DNA of 64,000 nt, from contig JAPOFX010000002.1 of the NCBI GenBank assembly GCA_028283505.1, positions 1 to 64,000 on the forward strand. Reading direction: 5' to 3'. The notes beneath the pieces are model-generated. The model was not told the origin of the DNA and made no database searches. It worked only from the letters and a program-made list of their open reading frames with translations. Source of the stretch: Candidatus Poseidoniales archaeon (lineage in GTDB: Archaea > Thermoplasmatota > Poseidoniia > Poseidoniales > Thalassarchaeaceae). The translations under genes were made by a program, and so were the position numbers. Below, piece after piece: positions 62,088-64,000 of this stretch (position 1 is its first letter; each line of letters begins with the position of its first letter).

Positions 62088-62176
62088 ACCGTGCCAAGTC
62101 AGGGCCTTGCGCTTAATTGCTAGTATTATTCTGTGAAAGAGCGAGGATACCGTGGAGCTTTACAGGGCTTTAGCGG

Positions 62177-63424
62177 CTAGCAGCTGTTAGTTACTGTCCA
62201 CGCTTCCTCTGTGTCCTGTGGATTTGTATTGTTGGGGTCATTTTCCTGATCCCCTCCCTGCTCCTCATAGTCATAAAACGAAGTGTATGTTACAGCTGTC
62301 CCGTCAGACCATGGCGAGTTTTGGGTTACAGATACCGTGAACTCGTAACAGCCATAATCATCTGTCCCCCAATCCTCGATTGGAATGTACCTGGTGTTCA
62401 GATTAAAGTCATCTACAGACCCTTCAAGCGGTAGTTGTGAGCCCTCTGCACCGACATTGGCAGAGCCTCCTCCATACTGTCCATTTCCAGAATCCCACTG
62501 GGCGAGTCCGTTCACCACGGTAACTGTGGGATATGAAATCGCGACGGCGCCGCTCTCGTGAGTTAGTGTGGCATCAAGAGTGTAGTCGGCATAAGGAAGA
62601 CCTCCAGGGGGGTTGGAGCCAATTGCGTCCAATCCAGCCCAAGCCGTTAAAGCGACACCAATGACACATGAGTCCTTAGAACTATCACAGTCTGCTCCAG
62701 TACCTATTGATGCGGCGGTCGCACTCTTGACGTCGTCAATTGTCCTCTGAAGATGGATGGACTGTAGCAAGAATGAGGCTTCGGAAGATCCAGCTGAGAC
62801 TGTCACAACGTAGTCATTTGAGGAATGAGAGTTCCCCGAGTACCAATCAGATACCAACAGGGTTATTTCGCCATAATCCCCTATTCCATCTGATCTATCT
62901 ATAGAAAACGGTAAATTTTCCTGGTATACAGACTCCCCTCCGTATGTTATTGACACGTCGGCAGATGAAGCTGGAGATGACCCTCTTATTGTCAGTGTTA
63001 TTTCTGTGGAGTCGTCCGATAGCTCACTTTCAGAGATGGTGATGGACTCTGAAAAGGTCATACCTGCGATGTAAGGGACTGCGGCCAACATCAGATAACA
63101 TACCACAATGACAACAGTTTTTTGCCTACCCAGTCCATTCCAGACCAGGTAGAAAGAGCCAGCAAATAACGAAAGAGGAATCAGTCCAAAAGGAACTGGA
63201 TCCACAATGTCTTGCAAAGTGTAGCTGTCAAGGAACCACATCATAAGGAATGCTAGGAGTCCTACGCCTGCACCGACCTTCACGGAGAGTGATATCTCGA
63301 ATTTTCTGGAAGACATGGACTGGGGTAATGCCTCTGCAACTACCTCATTTACCATTGATTCTTCTTCAGACGACATCTGTTGCCCCATAGCCTTCTCCAA
63401 CAATCCACCGCCACTCATTGTCAT
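62177..63424 (-). CDS. Membrane protein with three N-terminal spans and an ectodomain
   Basis: The 415-aa protein has a cytoplasmic Met/Glu/Ser-rich N-terminus (about 45 residues) and three spans (GAGVGLLAFLMMWFLDSY, FGLIPLSLFAGSFYLVW, VVIVVCYLMLAAVPYIAGMTF, between residues 50 and 125). A beta-rich external domain of about 290 residues follows, with several cysteines (ADCDSSKDSC, YGCYEF, and the terminal NSC). The ectodomain ends in an Asn/Asp/Gln-rich region. It lies downstream of the partial membrane-protein gene at 63496, separated by 71 nt. No family was recognised. Confidence 0.75.
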   Translation of the reverse strand: MTMSGGGLLEKAMGQQMSSEEESMVNEVVAEALPQSMSSRKFEISLSVKVGAGVGLLAFLMMWFLDSYTLQDIVDPVPFGLIPLSLFAGSFYLVWNGLGRQKTVVIVVCYLMLAAVPYIAGMTFSESITISESELSDDSTEITLTIRGSSPASSADVSITYGGESVYQENLPFSIDRSDGIGDYGEITLLVSDWYSGNSHSSNDYVVTVSAGSSEASFLLQSIHLQRTIDDVKSATAASIGTGADCDSSKDSCVIGVALTAWAGLDAIGSNPPGGLPYADYTLDATLTHESGAVAISYPTVTVVNGLAQWDSGNGQYGGGSANVGAEGSQLPLEGSVDDFNLNTRYIPIEDWGTDDYGCYEFTVSVTQNSPWSDGTAVTYTSFYDYEEQGGDQENDPNNTNPQDTEEAWTVTNSC

Positions 63425-63495
63425 GCCTCTTGCTTTTCAAGGAGGGAGTTTAGGTTATCAACCCGTTGCTGGGGAGCGTCGAAAACTATGCATCG

Positions 63496-64000
63496 TTAGA
63501 ATATTCTAGAGTCTAACGGAACCAAATTACCGTCTTCATCCATTTCTAGCACGTTATCTTCTCTTTTGCTACCAACAATGGCGGCAGCGGCCAATGCAGT
63601 CATCATCATCGAGCCAAGCATCCCGAATCCTGGCAGGTAGACGCCACGAATGTAGATTGTCATAGATTGCACCATGTAATTGGGAATTCCTTCTGTCCTG
63701 ACAGAGTATTCAGAGGTAGCTTTGAATTGCAAATTGAAGAATTTGTCCGTCCAACCCTGATTCTTGGGCGTTCTAATCTGGACGCGCACTTTTTCAGGCG
63801 GGGCCGACGATTCTATCTCGACTGAGACCAACGGAAGACTGATTTGGAAGCCCTCATCGTTCAGCTCGTCGTAATTTACGATTTCCACGTTGAACCTGTC
63901 CATTGCATTACCATCGTTGTAAACGTCGAAAGACATCAGAACATCCACCCTTGGCCTGAGCTGCATGAATGCAACATCGGAGGCGACTCTGAGCCTGCTG
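63496..64000 (-). CDS. C-terminal part of a large exported membrane protein (partial)
   Basis: The reading frame stays open through the window edge at 64000, upstream of the internal ATG at 63966, with in-frame residues including LRVASDVAFM. The visible part is therefore the last 167 or so residues of a longer protein. It contains a CARDB/Ig-like module (SFDVYNDGNAMDRFNVEIVN), a span (GFGMLGSMMMTALAAAAIVG) and a short acidic tail (EMDEDGNLVPLDSRIF). The same NDGN-type module occurs in the exported proteins near 5262, 14634 and 46039, so this is probably another surface stalk protein. Confidence 0.78.
   Translation of the reverse strand, partial: SRLRVASDVAFMQLRPRVDVLMSFDVYNDGNAMDRFNVEIVNYDELNDEGFQISLPLVSVEIESSAPPEKVRVQIRTPKNQGWTDKFFNLQFKATSEYSVRTEGIPNYMVQSMTIYIRGVYLPGFGMLGSMMMTALAAAAIVGSKREDNVLEMDEDGNLVPLDSRIF

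Overview
The window looks like a chromosomal segment of a planktonic euryarchaeon of the Thermoplasmatota, most likely Marine Group II (Candidatus Poseidoniales). The archaeal character rests on a CDP-archaeol synthase, an archaeal RNase P protein (Rnp4), archaeal-type S15, PheT and GluRS, an ArcS archaeosine synthase, a type II GAPDH, an AglB/STT3 oligosaccharyltransferase and several leaderless-looking starts 25-30 nt behind TATA-like boxes. The group assignment is inference. It rests on a 23S rRNA gene with a protein gene, not 16S rRNA, directly upstream, and on many very large secreted or single-anchor proteins with short cytoplasmic tails.

Layout. 1-1753 (-): 5' part of the 23S rRNA gene, then about 225 nt of leader and promoter. 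1980-10010 (-): zinc-ribbon protein, ArsB/NhaD-superfamily transporter, YhbY-type RNA-binding protein, Rnp4, adenylate kinase and a 1582-aa membrane-anchored subtilase. 10105-11145 (-): GAPDH. 11241-21318 (+): a GXGXG/glutamate-synthase-like fusion, PheT, a single-pass membrane protein, RNase HII, GluRS and a membrane protein ending in a zinc ribbon. 21319-24523 (-): a RecJ/DHH-like protein without its catalytic aspartates, S15 and ArcS. 24584-31117 is mixed: a membrane protein, DnaJ, a zinc-ribbon membrane protein, a UPF0201 protein, a pyroglutamyl-peptidase/Nudix fusion and two small unknowns. 31149-36887 (-): a 1912-aa secreted calcium-repeat protein. 37080-40406: a YycJ-like metallo-beta-lactamase-fold protein facing a winged-helix/STAND ATPase/TPR protein. 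40466-55572 (-): a surface-protein locus with a beta-helix surface protein, a membrane subtilase and a 3177-aa AglB fusion. 55664-64000: PurD, CarS, a secreted membrane protein, a CobW GTPase with a [2Fe-2S] partner, pirin and two membrane proteins, the last cut by the window edge.

Housekeeping translation and RNA genes are thus interleaved with a large investment in the cell surface. That surface set holds two subtilases, an oligosaccharyltransferase carrying its own giant ectodomain, and at least eight exported proteins, many rich in N-x-S/T sequons that AglB could glycosylate. Gene packing is tight. Several convergent pairs have stop codons that touch or overlap, and the protein-coding part has no gene-free stretch longer than about 100 nt.

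I saw no CRISPR array, insertion sequence, integrase or tRNA gene. The most unusual items are the AglB fusion with an extra N-terminal membrane domain, the pyroglutamyl-peptidase/Nudix fusion with both active sites intact, the active-site-less RecJ-like protein beside S15, and the inverted-order GXGXG/glutamate-synthase fusion.
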